Assembly: GCA_963082975.1 (NCBI GenBank)
Contig: OY720345.1
Location: forward strand, 79,267,034 to 79,331,033
Source: Labia minor
Lineage: Eukaryota > Arthropoda > Insecta > Dermaptera > Spongiphoridae
Reading direction: 5' to 3'
Length of the DNA stretch: 64,000 bases
Below are positions 11,555-21,787 of this stretch, in pieces. The position numbers and the translations under genes are program-made. The notes beneath the pieces were generated by a model that did not search any database, was not told the origin of the DNA, and was given only the letters and a program-made list of their open reading frames with translations. Numbering within the stretch: position 1 is the first letter of the stretch; each line of letters opens with the position of its first letter.

Positions 11555-12268
11555 ATATCGTCGTCGGCTGGCTTGTTCCGGTGGCGTCTTGGTGTGGGGC
11601 TCGGTGCCCTCGCCGAATGCGCTCTTTTTCCCATCAGATCGGCGACCGCGTTCTCGATGGCGCTGGCGAGTGCGAGTGTGATGGGCCGGGAGATGGCTGC
11701 GACATCGGATGGGGCGTTGGAAGCGTCTCCGACGGGCACCGGGTTCGCGGTAGTGTTGGTGGCGTTCCGAGATGTGCTGTGAACCGCTGGGCGAGGTGGC
11801 AGCGTTTCATGTATCCTGTCGGCGAGGCGGGCCACCTCATCCAGGGGGGGCTTCCTTCCAGATCGCCGTCTGGACCTGTATCGCCGTGGGAAGGCGCTTT
11901 GTCCACACGTGTCTGAGCATCTCTTCAGAGGCTCCCGTATCGAGTCGTCGGAGATGACGTAGGAGTGTGGACGGTTTACGGTCCCCGATATCCTCGGCGG
12001 CGAAGAATCGATCGAATTTGTTCGCTTCCGGGGTGGCAAATCTCTCGATCAGCGCCTCCTTAAGCCGCCCATATGGATGTTCAGTCGGTGGCTTGAGGAT
12101 GATATCCTCGACTTCTTCCACGAAAGCGTCCTCGAGGCCGGCTACGACGATCCCAAACTTTGCCTTCTCGCACACCACTTTATGGCCCTCGAAAAGGGCT
12201 TCGAGACGAGCGAAGTAGATCAGCGGTTTCTCCGGGTTGAACCGCGGCATCGTGGAGTTGTTCATCAT
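11470..12268 (-). other. CsRn1-like gag region
   Basis: The gag part of the same element, upstream of and overlapping pol. Recognisable are the capsid-like segment near RFNPEKPLIYFARLEALFEG and a nucleocapsid-type cluster [18 protein letters not shown], a Cys/His arrangement usual in arthropod CsRn1 elements. It is carried in more than one frame. Confidence 0.75.
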
Positions 12269-12300
12269 AGTTTCGTTTATTTCTGCGTCGGGGTCACCAG

Positions 12301-12552
12301 TGTGGGTGTGTGAAGTGGCAGTGAGGTCGGAGACGGTTTGATATTAATATTAATTTATTGAACTAAAAATAGATACAGTAGAAACAGGGGAGGACTCGTA
12401 TAGGAGATGGTGAAAGTTGTGTGTTCGCTCGCGACGGTGGTCGGGTCGTGACTGCCTCTCCATCTGGCCCTTCAGGGCCACTTGTTTTCCGGTGGAGGGA
12501 AACTTTCTCTTTGCTGGGTGCCTTTGTGTTAGCGAGCATCCGGGTCGCCACA
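12301..12552 (-). repeat. CsRn1-like element, right (5') LTR
   Basis: 252 bases, TG...CA, followed by the target duplication TATC. Appears identical to the left LTR. Confidence 0.92.
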
Positions 12553-12784
12553 TATCCTTGTCCTTATGAGATCGTAAGCCAGAAATTAATTAATAAAATG
12601 ACGTAAAGTACCTAAAGTTGTGATGGGGGTCCGTCAAAAAAAATTTTTTCAAGTGGGGGTCCGTGGAGTACATAAGTTTAAGAACCTATGATGTATAGTA
12701 TTGCCAGATACGAGCTCTGTAGCGCTTTATACATAGCCGCGAAATTCATAAGACAAAAAGGCGGAAGGGAGATATTTGACAACC

Positions 12785-13480
12785 TAATATATAAGATATT
12801 ATATTATGGGTGAATTCAAAATGTATGAAGGGACACATTATATAATATAGATAGATATAACATTTACAATAATAATATATATAATTAATTAACTGATTAA
12901 ATTAAAATATATTTTAAATAAGAACACAAAAACAAATAAATGTTTTATCTAATTGAATATTTGATAGTGATTGAATATTTAGTAAATAATATTTTATAAT
13001 ATTTACCGGAGTATAATAAATTGATAACGACATTTAATTCTCCTACTATATATCGAATCGAATATAAAGATAAATCTTCTTTTAAACGTTGTGTGAAACA
13101 ATTTCAAATAATTTAAATGTAAAACTATTAATGAAATTAAAAAATCAAATATATGAATATAATATAAATATTTTTAATTTTATTTTAAGAATATATATAT
13201 ATATCTCACAGGCGGTGGTTGTGACGTCATCCATATATTATAAATTTAAATTAAGAAGAACTAATAAAGATGTTTTCCAGAGATGTGGTCAATAAAACTC
13301 AATTTTTCTTTATAAATACTATCTCTGTTGTGAATTTCAAAAAAATCGTTAGAGCGGTTTTTGAGAACAATGAAACAAACAGAGAAACAAACAAACAATG
13401 AAATAATTGGATTTTCATTTTCAAGTAAGTAAGATGGCGGAATAGAGATAGATAGATATAACATTTACAATAATAATGTT
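12785..13480. repeat. AT-rich repeat D, first copy
   Basis: About 12905-13395 is nearly identical to 15232-15722. It includes TTTACCGGAGTATAATAAAT, a TGACGTCA site near 13220 and the block AAATCGTTAGAGCGGTTTTT that characterises the 5' region of the HelA Helitrons. It encodes nothing convincing; the short frame MCETISNNLN... is found in both copies but resembles no protein. The start, 12785-12900, is the flank of the mariner. Confidence 0.6.
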
Positions 13481-15231
13481 ACGGATTCGTTCTATAATAA
13501 TGAAATTAAAAAATCAAATATATGAATATAATGTAATGTAGGGCCGAGTACTTACTTTAAAGCCGAGCATTTACTTGTACATAATACTAGAAGGGAAGGA
13601 ACAAGATCATGCCACCTGTATGCGACGAGCGGGTCAAATTGATTATTAAAAACATCATTTAGCTTAAGTTAGTTTATTTGTCTAATCAAGATACTATTAT
13701 TAACTAAGTTCGAATTATTAATCCAGTCAAAATACAATTTATTTAATTTGTTCATTTAATTAGGATACAATTATAAAACAAATTTAAATCATTAATCTAT
13801 TCAAACACAATCTATTTATTTTGTTCAATTAATAAGGTTACAAATATAAATAGAATTTAAATCATTAATCTGTTCACATACAATTTATTTAATTTAACTT
13901 GTTTATTTAATTAATTTTATTTTAATCCATTTAATTATAATTCATCTATAAATATTTCATTCAATTTATTTCATATTCAGAATTCATTCAATTATAAAAA
14001 ATATTTCATTTAATTTATTTCATATTCAGAATTCATTTAATTATAATTTATTTAAAAAATATTTCATTTCAGTTATTTCATATTCAGAATTCATTCAATG
14101 ATAATTTACAAAATTTAATTATAAGTTACTTATTCAAATTTATATTACTTATTCAATTTGATATTAATATCTTTTGAAAACATTTCATTTGATTTATTTC
14201 AAATCAGAACTTCATTCAATTATAATTTACAAAATTTAATTATAAGTTACTTATTCAAATTTATATTACTTTATCCAATTCGATATTAATATCTTTTGAA
14301 AACATTTTACTTAATTTATTTAAAATACATGTTATTGAACTTACATTTATGTTGTGTCGGCCAACACTTACTATTGATATAACTAAAAATATTAACACTT
14401 GATATAATTAAAAATATTAACACAAACATTCACAATCACTTAACAATAATTCATCCCCTTATAATATATCATACACTGCACACTCTCCATCCTACCCCCA
14501 CTCTTCCCCTGCCAGGGGCCTCAGTGTGTCACATCTTACGCCCCTTGTAACTTTCTGTCTCTCGAGGCTCTCCAACGCCGAGTTTTTGTTGCAGTCCCCC
14601 CGCCGTGCCTCTCCCCTTCTCACCCATATTTTCTCCTCCCTTATGCATGTGTCGCTCCTCTAAGTAATGCAAATCTTTGCAAATCATGGCTTCGACTCAT
14701 AGCCTTGAACGAATGGCCAGCGCTCACATCTTCCCACGCATTTCTTATTTCTTTCTCATCACCTTGAGCCATTTCACTTGCTGTCTCCTCTGTCTCCATC
14801 CTGTCTCTCCTCCCCCCTCCTCTATCCCTTACCGGCTATCTCACTTCCACTTACATACATTATCTTAACTTAATTATTAACTTATTTTCTAGCAGACGCT
14901 AACCTATGCGAATTCCATTCCCCCCCAGCAGCCTTGAACGGGCGGCCAGCGATAATCCATTATCATCATATCTCCGTCTCACTTCCACTCATTATAATCT
15001 TTCTTTTCTTACGTAACGATCACCTTTGATCAGTGGACAACGATTACATTTTCTCACGGTTATGGAATGCCAACTCATCTTTCTTCTTCTTATTCTAACA
15101 CATTCTTAATCTATGACATAATGTATATTATATAATCTATTTCTACACATTCTAAAGATAACATAATAATATATTTCCATTACACTAAGATAATATATTT
15201 CCAATATATTACAATAATATAAATATAATAT
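13481..15231. other. Unclassified insertion between two repeat-D copies
   Basis: The left half (13680-14340) is built from degenerate tandem blocks of ATTCAATTATAATTTA type. The right half (14460-15060) has an unusual CT-rich, more GC-rich composition with two related phrases, AGCCTTGAACGAATGGCCAGC (near 14700) and CCTTGAACGGGCGGCCAGC (near 14930). It starts near TGTTACGGATTCG and ends near TTCTAACA. No coding frame or recognisable family was found. Confidence 0.35.
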
Positions 15232-15752
15232 ATTTTAAATAAGAACCCAAAAACAAATAAATGTTTTATCTAATTAGATATTTGATATTGATTGAATATT
15301 TAGTAAATAATATTTTATAATATTTACCGGAGTATAATAAATTGATAACGACATTTAATTCTCCTACTATATATCGAATCGAATATAAAGATAAATCTTC
15401 TTTTAAACGTTGTGTGAAACAATTTCAAATAATTTAAATGTAAAACTATTAATGAAATTAAAAAATCAAATATATGAATATAATATAAATATTTTTAATT
15501 TTATTTTAAGAATAGATATATATATCTCACATGCAGTGGTTGTGACGTCATCCATATATTATAAATTTAAATTAAGAAGAACTAATAAAGATGTAGTTTT
15601 CCAGAGATGTGGTCAATAAAACTCAATTTTTCTTTATAAATACTATCTCTGTTGTGAATTTCAAAAAAATCGTTAGAGCGGTTTTTGAGAACAATGAAAC
15701 AAACAGAGAAACAAACAAACAATTTTTACTCGTATAAGAAGATAAGATAAGA
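15232..15752 (-). mobile_element. Repeat D, second copy, with Helitron 5' terminus
   Basis: A nearly identical copy of 12905-13395. On the minus strand the right edge reads TCTTATCTTATCTTCTTATA, preceded by A in the flank (A^T target). This matches the 5' end of the HelA elements at 22680 and 51199. Its left (3') limit is unclear. Confidence 0.55.
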
Positions 15753-17059
15753 TTAGAATTGTTAAGGATTTAAGTCAAATATTGAATATACATATATATA
15801 TTTTTTTGATATTAATAATTTTCCTTATGATGAGTAGATGTATAGTGTTTCTCTCTTTTTAGGGCCCTTTTTAATATTTTTGGATACATCTCCCTTAAAT
15901 TGAACTATACAAAAATGAGAGGAAAGTAAAAAATTGTTTTTCTTTTACTTGAATAGTTCTAAAAATAATTATATATAAATTAAATTATTAGAAATTCTAG
16001 ATTATTTATCTCAATTTTACATAAATATTATCAATAAAAGATATATCGTTAATATTATCTACTCTATTATGTATTTTTTGCTTTCTTTTAATTTCTTTTT
16101 ATATGGATCAAAAATAACAATAAGCATATAAATATTAATTTAAAAAATTTATTTTCAAAATTTACAAATAAATTGGCAATTATATTGTTACATAATCAAA
16201 ATATTTCAAATATTGTCATTTCTGGATAAAATAAATAATAAATATGTATTAAATTAAAATATTAATGTATTAAATTAGTATTTATTTTTATTATTTAACT
16301 CGATTAAACATGTTTTATTAATTACATTCATTCATTATTTTGTATTTTCTTTCTTCGAGGAATGAGAAGAGCAATCTAGGATAAAAATACTTTCATAATA
16401 GTAAGCATTTGCCTTTCACAGCTGAAATCACAAACGAAAATATTAAATAATGTTGAAGGTTTTAAAAATATATGTACATTTATTTTATAATAATTATAAG
16501 TAGATTATATGAGCATACAAGCAAATAACATTTGACTAATAAGGTAATTTTGTTCACATATTCGAATATCGTAGATAGCCTGTTTATGTAATTATAATAT
16601 TACTATGATGGCCCCGAGTTACCATCTTTCTTAGATATAAGCACATTATTTGGTTCCATTGCCCAATCCTTCCACGAGTATGTGTTAGGATTGGAATTGA
16701 CATCATTTGCTTAGAAGATTGAAAGTATTAAAAGAAGAATAGCTGTAAAAAGACCATTAGATAATAATTGGTTTCTATATAGAGGACAGACCCTTTAAGA
16801 AAACTAGACTAATAAAAATAAATACTATAGATATAGATATATAAATAAATAAATACTATCTATGCAAAGTGATAATTATTTAAATCTCTCCCCGTGAATT
16901 TGGTGGCAGCTATCGCATCTTCTATTTATGTCACTACTCGAAATATATCTATAATTTTCTTAACAATTTTTTGTCAAAACCTGGTATATGAAATATCTGT
17001 AATCATGTGAATTAATTAGGCCTAAGAAGAAATAGAATTAGAAGGAATAGAAATAGAAG

Positions 17060-17290
17060 TAGAAGGAATAGATATACTAATAGATTGCCCTAGACCACCG
17101 TCAGGTACTACACTTTAGGAGTTTATGTCTAGAATAAGTAGACTTGCTTTTGTAAATCTGGAAACATTTTTTACAAATTCTATGGCAAGAATCGGCACCA
17201 CCTAATAATCTTAGAATAATAGAGAATAAGAGAAAAAGGGTAAGAAATAATAAATGAATAAAAAAGGCAAAGATAGATATTGAAGACATT
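17060..17290 (-). pseudogene. Possible C2HC finger exon, copy 1
   Basis: A short minus-strand frame with a hydrophobic start (FFIHLLFLTLFLLFSIILRL) followed by a finger-like motif CKKCFQIYKSKSTYSRHKLLK and then Cys. The spacing C-x2-C-x12-H-x4-C resembles the C2HC fingers of lola-type insect proteins and of the N-terminal finger of the local zinc-finger family. An AG precedes GTGGTGCCGATTCT, so it could be an exon acceptor. This copy stops soon after the finger. Function unknown. Confidence 0.3.
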
Positions 17291-17699
17291 CTGAAAAAAA
17301 AATTCCAATATATGAATAATTAGTTAGTAAATAAAATGTACAAAAAATAATTTGATGAACCAACCTTGATCACGCCAAAGAAAAATAATAAATAGAATAA
17401 TTAATTGAATATCTGAAAAAAACTAAAAATTTGGGATTAGAAGAACATAATATTCAAAAATTAAGATATATTATAACAATACCTCCCTTACTATCGTCGG
17501 TCGGTAAAAATTAACTTCAAATAAGAAATAGAGATGGTTAGAATTATTTGAATGGATGCAATTTTTCATTTATAATTTTGATTAATGCAAAATAATTAAA
17601 AAAAGAATAAAATTTCTTCATTTTTACGCTTAAACTTAATTTAAATTTCTAGATTATATATATTGAAATAATTGTAGAATTTTCAAAATATAGAATAGT

Positions 17700-17930
17700 C
17701 TGTCATGCTTTTCTTTTGAATGTGTGTCATGTATGGGACTGGCGAAAAATATATTTGTTGGGAAATGTCCGCTTGGAAAACCAAGGACGCGGTGGACAGA
17801 CCACAGACCATGCTTAAGAAGGGACGTGAGAGAGATGGACGAAAATACTAGTTGGATTGTTGCAGTTCAGCATAGGGGCACTTTAAGAAATGATGTTACT
17901 GCGGCTAAACAATTTCGAGATCCGTAGACC
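17700..17930 (+). mobile_element. LINE C-terminal fragment, copy 1
   Basis: Encodes GKCPLGKPRTRWTDHRPCLR and, later, a VQHRGTLRNDVTAAKQF ending. GK-P-G-P-RW plus a Trp/Arg-rich QxRxxW-like tail is the usual C-terminus of non-LTR retrotransposon reverse transcriptases. A related but distinct scrap occurs at 37555 and 41030. The copy is duplicated at 25420. The clade cannot be assigned from this little. Confidence 0.5.
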
Positions 17931-18280
17931 CACAAAGATAGATCTTTAAATTTTTAAAGATATCACTATTAAATATAACTTTTCAATATTAAATATAACA
18001 GTTTCTATATAATTTTCAATTAATTAATTAATAGTACTAATTATTTATTATTCAAAACAAGTTGGAAATTCAAACTATAAAATAAAAGAACAAATAAAAT
18101 TATTATATTTAATATATAAACAAATATAATTTTAATTTAAAAAAAAATTGCAATTTTTCTAAATCCGCAGTGGCGCCTCTTAAGGGTGAAACGAGTACTG
18201 TACTAACGTACCTATGTTCACGGTCATTTTTTTTGTTTATCTCAGGTGATCTCAGGAAAGTTCACAATTCATTATTTTGA

Positions 18281-18362
18281 ATATCAATAAAAATCAAACT
18301 GTTAATACTTTTATAGTACTTTTTACCGTATATATAATTTGTAATAGATTATACAATTAAAA
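18281..18362 (+). promoter_or_regulatory. Conserved proximal upstream region of zinc-finger copy 2
   Basis: Sequence immediately before the ATG is nearly the same in all copies with exon 1 (1805, 18281, 26000, 40347 reverse, 41720, 54500): a TAATACTTTTATA block, then TATATATAATTTGTAATAG and ATTATACAATTAAAA. Because further upstream sequences differ among copies, this block is the shared minimum. A role as core promoter or 5' UTR is inferred. Confidence 0.4.
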
Positions 18363-19953
18363 ATGGATCCTTATTCACAGAAAGACATAAAATATCCAAT
18401 ATATATAGGTAATTTTTATATTCATCTAAATTATTGTTAATTTTCACTAGTATTATATTTTTAAATATATTTCTAATAATATTAATTATATAGATATTGT
18501 GTATTAAGTTGTTGAATAAGTACACTGGTATAAAATAGCTATTAGTTTATTAATATTGCAATATTACATTCGTATATAATTTTAACAATTTATATTTAAA
18601 TCTGACTGTATAGTCAAGCTTTATTATTTTTTTCCGTGTACGAAAGTGTCACTGCTTACTTGATATGGTGTTACTTGATGTTGCATGTGAATATAATATT
18701 ATCAATGTTAATGTAAATGTTTATTATTATGACTGGAAATATATAACAATAGATTTTTAAAATAGTTAGTTAATGATTTAACATAATGAAATAAAATTGT
18801 TTTAGGTCCTTTATATCCTTGTGTATATTGCTACACACATTTTATAAATGAGGAATATTTATCTAAACATTTAAAAAGATGTATTTTCAAACAAATATTT
18901 TCAATTTTAAAAAATAAATTAAAACTCGAAAATGATACAGTTGAATATTCCAAGGAAAACAGTCATGACGAAAAACTTGAAAATACTGATTCAAACAATA
19001 TAGAAGCCAGACGTTTTGAATGTAATTATTGTGAAAAGAAATTTAATCGGAAATCTACTTTAAATACACATTTATTAATTCATACAAGTGAAAAGCCTTT
19101 TGAATGTAATCATTGCAAAAAGAAATTTAATCAGAAATCTCATTTAAATACACATTTATTAATTCATACAGGAGAAAAGCCTTTTGAATGTAATTATTGT
19201 AAAAAGAAATTTGATCAGAAATGTGATTTAAAGGGACATTTATTAATTCATACAGGCGAAAGGCCTTTTGAGTGTAATTATTATAAAAATAAATTTAATC
19301 AGAAATATATTTTAGATAGGCATTTATTAATTCATACAGGTGAAAAGCCTTTTGAATGTAATTATTGTAAAAAGAAATTTAATACGAAATCTAATTTAAA
19401 TTATCATTTATTAATTCATACAGGAGAAAAGCCCTTTGAATGTAATTATTGTAAAAAAAAATTTAATACGAAATCACATTTAAAAGTACATTTATTAATT
19501 CATACAGGTGAAAAGCCTTTTGAATGTAATTATTGTAAAAAGAAATTTAATCAGAAATCTCTTTTAGATAGACATTTATTAATTCATACAGGAGAAAAGC
19601 CTTTTGAATGTAATTATTGTAAAAAGAAATTTAATAGGAAATCACATTTAGACAGACATTTATTAATTCATACAGGTGAAAAGCCTTTTGAATGTAATTA
19701 TTGTAAAAAGAAATTTAATCATAAGTTTAGTTTAGATAGACATTTATTAATTCATACAGGTGAAAAGCGTTTTGAATGTAATTATTGTAAAAATAAATTT
19801 ATACAAAAAAGAGATTTTAATAATCATTTATTAAATCATACAGGTGAAAAGCCTTTTGAATGTAATTATTGTAAAAAGAAATTTAATCATAAAATTAGTT
19901 TAGATAAACATTTATTAATTCATACAGGAGAAAAGTCTTTTGAATGTAATTAA
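18363..19953 (+). CDS. C2H2 zinc-finger protein, two exons (copy 2, 397 aa)
   Basis: Exons 18363-18408 and 18806-19953. Exon 1 encodes MDPYSQKDIKYPIYI plus one base of a Gly codon. The intron has a GT donor and a TTTTAG acceptor and holds a solo LTR. Exon 2 opens with a C2HC finger (PLYPCVYCYTHFINEE, then H and C) and a charged linker ending in NIEARR. Eleven 28-residue fingers with HTGEKPFECN linkers follow; finger 4 has lost its second Cys (FECNYYKNKF). The frame ends at FECN-stop through an in-frame 6-base deletion. It is probably a nuclear DNA-binding protein. Exon 2 contains no ATG, so only splicing from exon 1 makes sense of it. The coding total (1194 bases) divides by three. Confidence 0.85.
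18496..18748 (-). mobile_element. Solo LTR of a gypsy element in the zinc-finger intron
   Basis: Matches the LTR of the element at 26215-29508 and lies at exactly the same intron position, with the same flanking ATAGAT on each side. The internal part is absent, which is the normal product of recombination between two LTRs. Confidence 0.85.
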
Positions 19954-20190
19954 AAGAAATTTAATATGAAATCACATTTAAATAGACATTTATTAATTCA
20001 TACATGTGAAAAGCCATTTGAATGTAATTATTGTAAAATGAAATTTATACAAAAAAGAGATTTTTATAATCATTTATTAATTCATACAGGTGAAAACTCT
20101 TGATTTAATCATTGTAAAAAAATTTAATGGTTGGTTTTATAAATATTATTTATTAATTTTAATTAATAATTTAATTTAAATATAATATAT
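19954..20190 (+). pseudogene. Decayed finger tail downstream of copy 2
   Basis: After the stop there are about two more finger units (AATATGAAATCACATTTAAA and a QKRDFYNH unit) that are out of use, ending GGTGAAAACTCTTGA. An AT-rich 3' module follows that recurs after 21040 and in the second duplication unit. Confidence 0.6.
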
Positions 20191-21054
20191 GTGTTAATTA
20201 ATCCAATTCAATTTGCGAGAATGGAGACAAACCAGAAATTTAATATGATCTCTGTTTTAAATAATCATTTATTAATTCATACAGGAGAAAAGCCTTTTGA
20301 ATGTAATTATTGTAAAAAGAAATTTAATACGAAATCTAATTTAAATAGACATTTATTAATTCATACAGGTGAAAAGCGTTTTGAATGTAATTATTGTAAA
20401 AAGAAATTTAATAGGAAATCTAATTTAAATAGACATTTATTAATTCATACAGGTGAAAAGCGTTTTGAATGTAATTATTGTAAAAAGAAATTTAATCAGA
20501 AATCATATTTAAAGGGACATTTATTAATTCATACAGGAGAAAAGCCTTTTGAATGTAATTATTGTAAAAAGAAATTTAATCAGAAATCTCTTTTAGATAA
20601 ACATTTATTAATTCATACAGATGAAAAGCCCTTTGAATGTAATTATTGTAAAAAGAAATTTAATATGATCTCTGTTTTAAATAATCATTTATTAATTCAT
20701 ACAGGAGAAAAGCCTTTTGAATGTGATTATTGTAAAAAGAAATTTAATACGAAATCTAATTTAAATAGACATTTATTAATTCATACAGGTGAAAAGCGTT
20801 TTGAATGTAATTATTGTAAAAAGAAATTTAATAGGAAATCACATTTAGATACACATTTATTAATTCATACTGGTGAAAAGCCTTTTGAATGTAATTATTG
20901 TAAAAAGAAATTTAATAAGAAATCATATTTAAAAGTACATATATTAATTCATACAGGTGAAACGCCTTTTGAATGTAATTATTGTAAAATGAAATTTATA
21001 CAAAAAACACATTTTAATAATCATTTATTAATTCATACAGGTGAAAACTTTTAA
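20191..21054 (+). CDS. Zinc-finger array frame without N-terminal exon (287 aa)
   Basis: An open frame with half a finger (METNQKFNMISVLNNH) followed by nine complete C2H2 units and the ending HTGENF. It contains a five-finger unit (420 bases) whose beginning is repeated: NMISVLNNH-TKSNLNRH-RKS occurs from 20236 and again from 20656. It lacks the exon 1/C2HC part. It may be a 3' array fragment moved by tandem duplication, or a further exon reached by splicing. The matching region in unit 2 has only two complete fingers. The true start and expression are uncertain. Confidence 0.5.
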   Translation: MLINPIQFARMETNQKFNMISVLNNHLLIHTGEKPFECNYCKKKFNTKSNLNRHLLIHTGEKRFECNYCKKKFNRKSNLNRHLLIHTGEKRFECNYCKKKFNQKSYLKGHLLIHTGEKPFECNYCKKKFNQKSLLDKHLLIHTDEKPFECNYCKKKFNMISVLNNHLLIHTGEKPFECDYCKKKFNTKSNLNRHLLIHTGEKRFECNYCKKKFNRKSHLDTHLLIHTGEKPFECNYCKKKFNKKSYLKVHILIHTGETPFECNYCKMKFIQKTHFNNHLLIHTGENF

Positions 21055-21412
21055 TGTAATCATTTAAAAAAATTTAATGTATGGTTTAATAAATATTATT
21101 TATTAATTTTAATTTATAATTTAATTTAAATATAATATATGTGTTTATTAATCCAATTCGAATTGCGAGATAGTCGAGTGGAGACACTCCAGATTCTTTT
21201 CATTTATATATTAACTCAAATGTACGAAAATCAGTTGTTTGATAAACTTTTTGTATATGTAGGGATAATTTTATTAATTAATTTAATTTTCATCTTGATG
21301 TATTGTATAAATTTGATCATTAATAAATTATGATTAATGTATCAAAACTGCCTTTTTGTTTAGATTTTTAATTATATGCAAAAAAGAGCAACGCGTGATC
21401 GGGTACAGCTAG
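21055..21412 (+). repeat. 3' module of zinc-finger locus ending in Helitron-like CTAG
   Basis: Contains the module seen after each array (TTAATGTAATCATTTAAAAA through CGAATTGCGAGATAGTCGAG). It ends GAGCAACGCGTGATCGGGTA then CAGCTAG|T. ACAGCTAG followed by T is the common 3' terminus of invertebrate Helitrons. The copy in unit 2 ends at 31761. Whether the gene was carried by a Helitron cannot be decided here, because no matching 5' end was identified. Confidence 0.45.
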
Positions 21413-21787
21413 TTGTTTTATATATTTTAATTGTGATCCCCTTTGATAATAATTTTGACGAGATTAGCCCCTTTATGCTGGATAACATGCGTTAATACCC
21501 GATTTCAAACTCCATTCAAATTCTTTTTCAATATTATTATCCTTCGTGATTACAGAACCTAAATATTTAAATTTTTGTTTATTTTCAAATTCTATGTTTC
21601 GTATGTTAATACTATTACTATTCCTCTCTGTTACTAAATACTAAATATTTAATTAAATACAAAATAAAATAAATATAGCAGGAATGGTTAAAATCTTTCA
21701 ACCCACTAGGCAGATAAATTAAACCAAAAAATTTCTTTGATAATTCTAATGCAAAGAAACTAATTCTTTTCTACTTGTATTACCTAA
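21413..21787. other. Non-coding end of unit 1 and spacer between units
   Basis: 21413-21655 aligns with 31762-31984. 21656-21787 is the only sequence between the two duplication units and shows nothing recognisable. Confidence 0.6.

Larger units (their letters stand above)
7782..12552 (-). mobile_element. CsRn1-like Ty3/gypsy retrotransposon, young
   Basis: The 252-base LTRs at 7782-8033 and 12301-12552 begin TGTGGGTG, end GTCGCCACA and appear identical by eye. The target duplication is TATC. Next to the 5' LTR (right side, minus-strand element) is TGGTGACCCCGACGCAG, a tRNA-Trp-type primer site used by the CsRn1 clade. Parts in order are gag, protease, reverse transcriptase, RNase H and integrase. 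The base composition is strikingly GC-rich compared with everything around it. It looks nearly whole: pol is open, and the gag region is spread over more than one frame (about one or two breaks, or family-type frame-shifting). It is inserted in hAT-1. Confidence 0.92.
4617..12688 (+). mobile_element. hAT-1 element, interrupted by a gypsy insertion
   Basis: The termini are AGTGGTTCTTAAACT on the left and AGTTTAAGAACC on the right, typical of hAT elements with a TTCTTAAACT core. The 8-base target duplication TGATGTAT lies at 4609-4616 and 12689-12696. A subterminal perfect palindrome, CGCGGACCCC/GGGGTCCGCG, lies at 4641-4662. Without the gypsy the element is about 3.3 kb. The 5' non-coding part (about 4663-5669) is AT-rich and has a roughly 55-base tandem duplication near 5085-5195. 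The transposase is intact, so the gypsy sits in the 3' non-coding region. Confidence 0.9.
3334..12784 (-). mobile_element. Mariner-1, carrying two nested insertions
   Basis: The terminal inverted repeats are GGTTGTCAAATATCTCCC at 3334 and its complement ending at 12784. They match over about 25 bases with one difference. TA target dinucleotides flank both ends. Removing the hAT at 4617-12688 leaves about 1.38 kb, the normal size of a mariner. The transposase lies on the minus strand in the left part, and the right terminal repeat is stranded 8 kb away by the hAT insertion about 95 bases upstream of the transposase ATG. Confidence 0.9.
15753..21655 (+). repeat. Tandem segmental duplication, unit 1
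   Basis: Aligned by eye with 21788-31984, starting at TTAGAATTGTTAAGG and ending at CTAAATATTTAATT, with only scattered differences. It carries a LINE scrap, a small finger-like frame and the first of two paired zinc-finger genes. Relative to unit 2 it lacks the Helitron at 22680-24276 and has a solo LTR where unit 2 has a longer gypsy copy. The first part, 15753-17050, is AT-rich non-coding sequence. Confidence 0.9.

Noticed and set aside
14677-14868. A 63-residue frame with a hydrophobic, Pro/Ser-rich end
   Set aside because: It lies in the CT-rich block, where such frames arise by composition, and has no repeat partner or homologue I recognise.
13479-15108. A solo LTR running from TGTTACGG to TTCTAACA
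   Set aside because: The short inverted ends are suggestive, but no target duplication or second copy was found.
19010-20000. Regular 84-base repeats could look like a satellite or CRISPR array
   Set aside because: They translate as consecutive C2H2 fingers with conserved linkers; there are no unique spacers.
18363-21412. The zinc-finger gene as cargo of a Helitron ending CAGCTAG at 21412
   Set aside because: The 3' end is plausible, but no matching 5' TC end could be placed and copies 4 and 5 lack this end.
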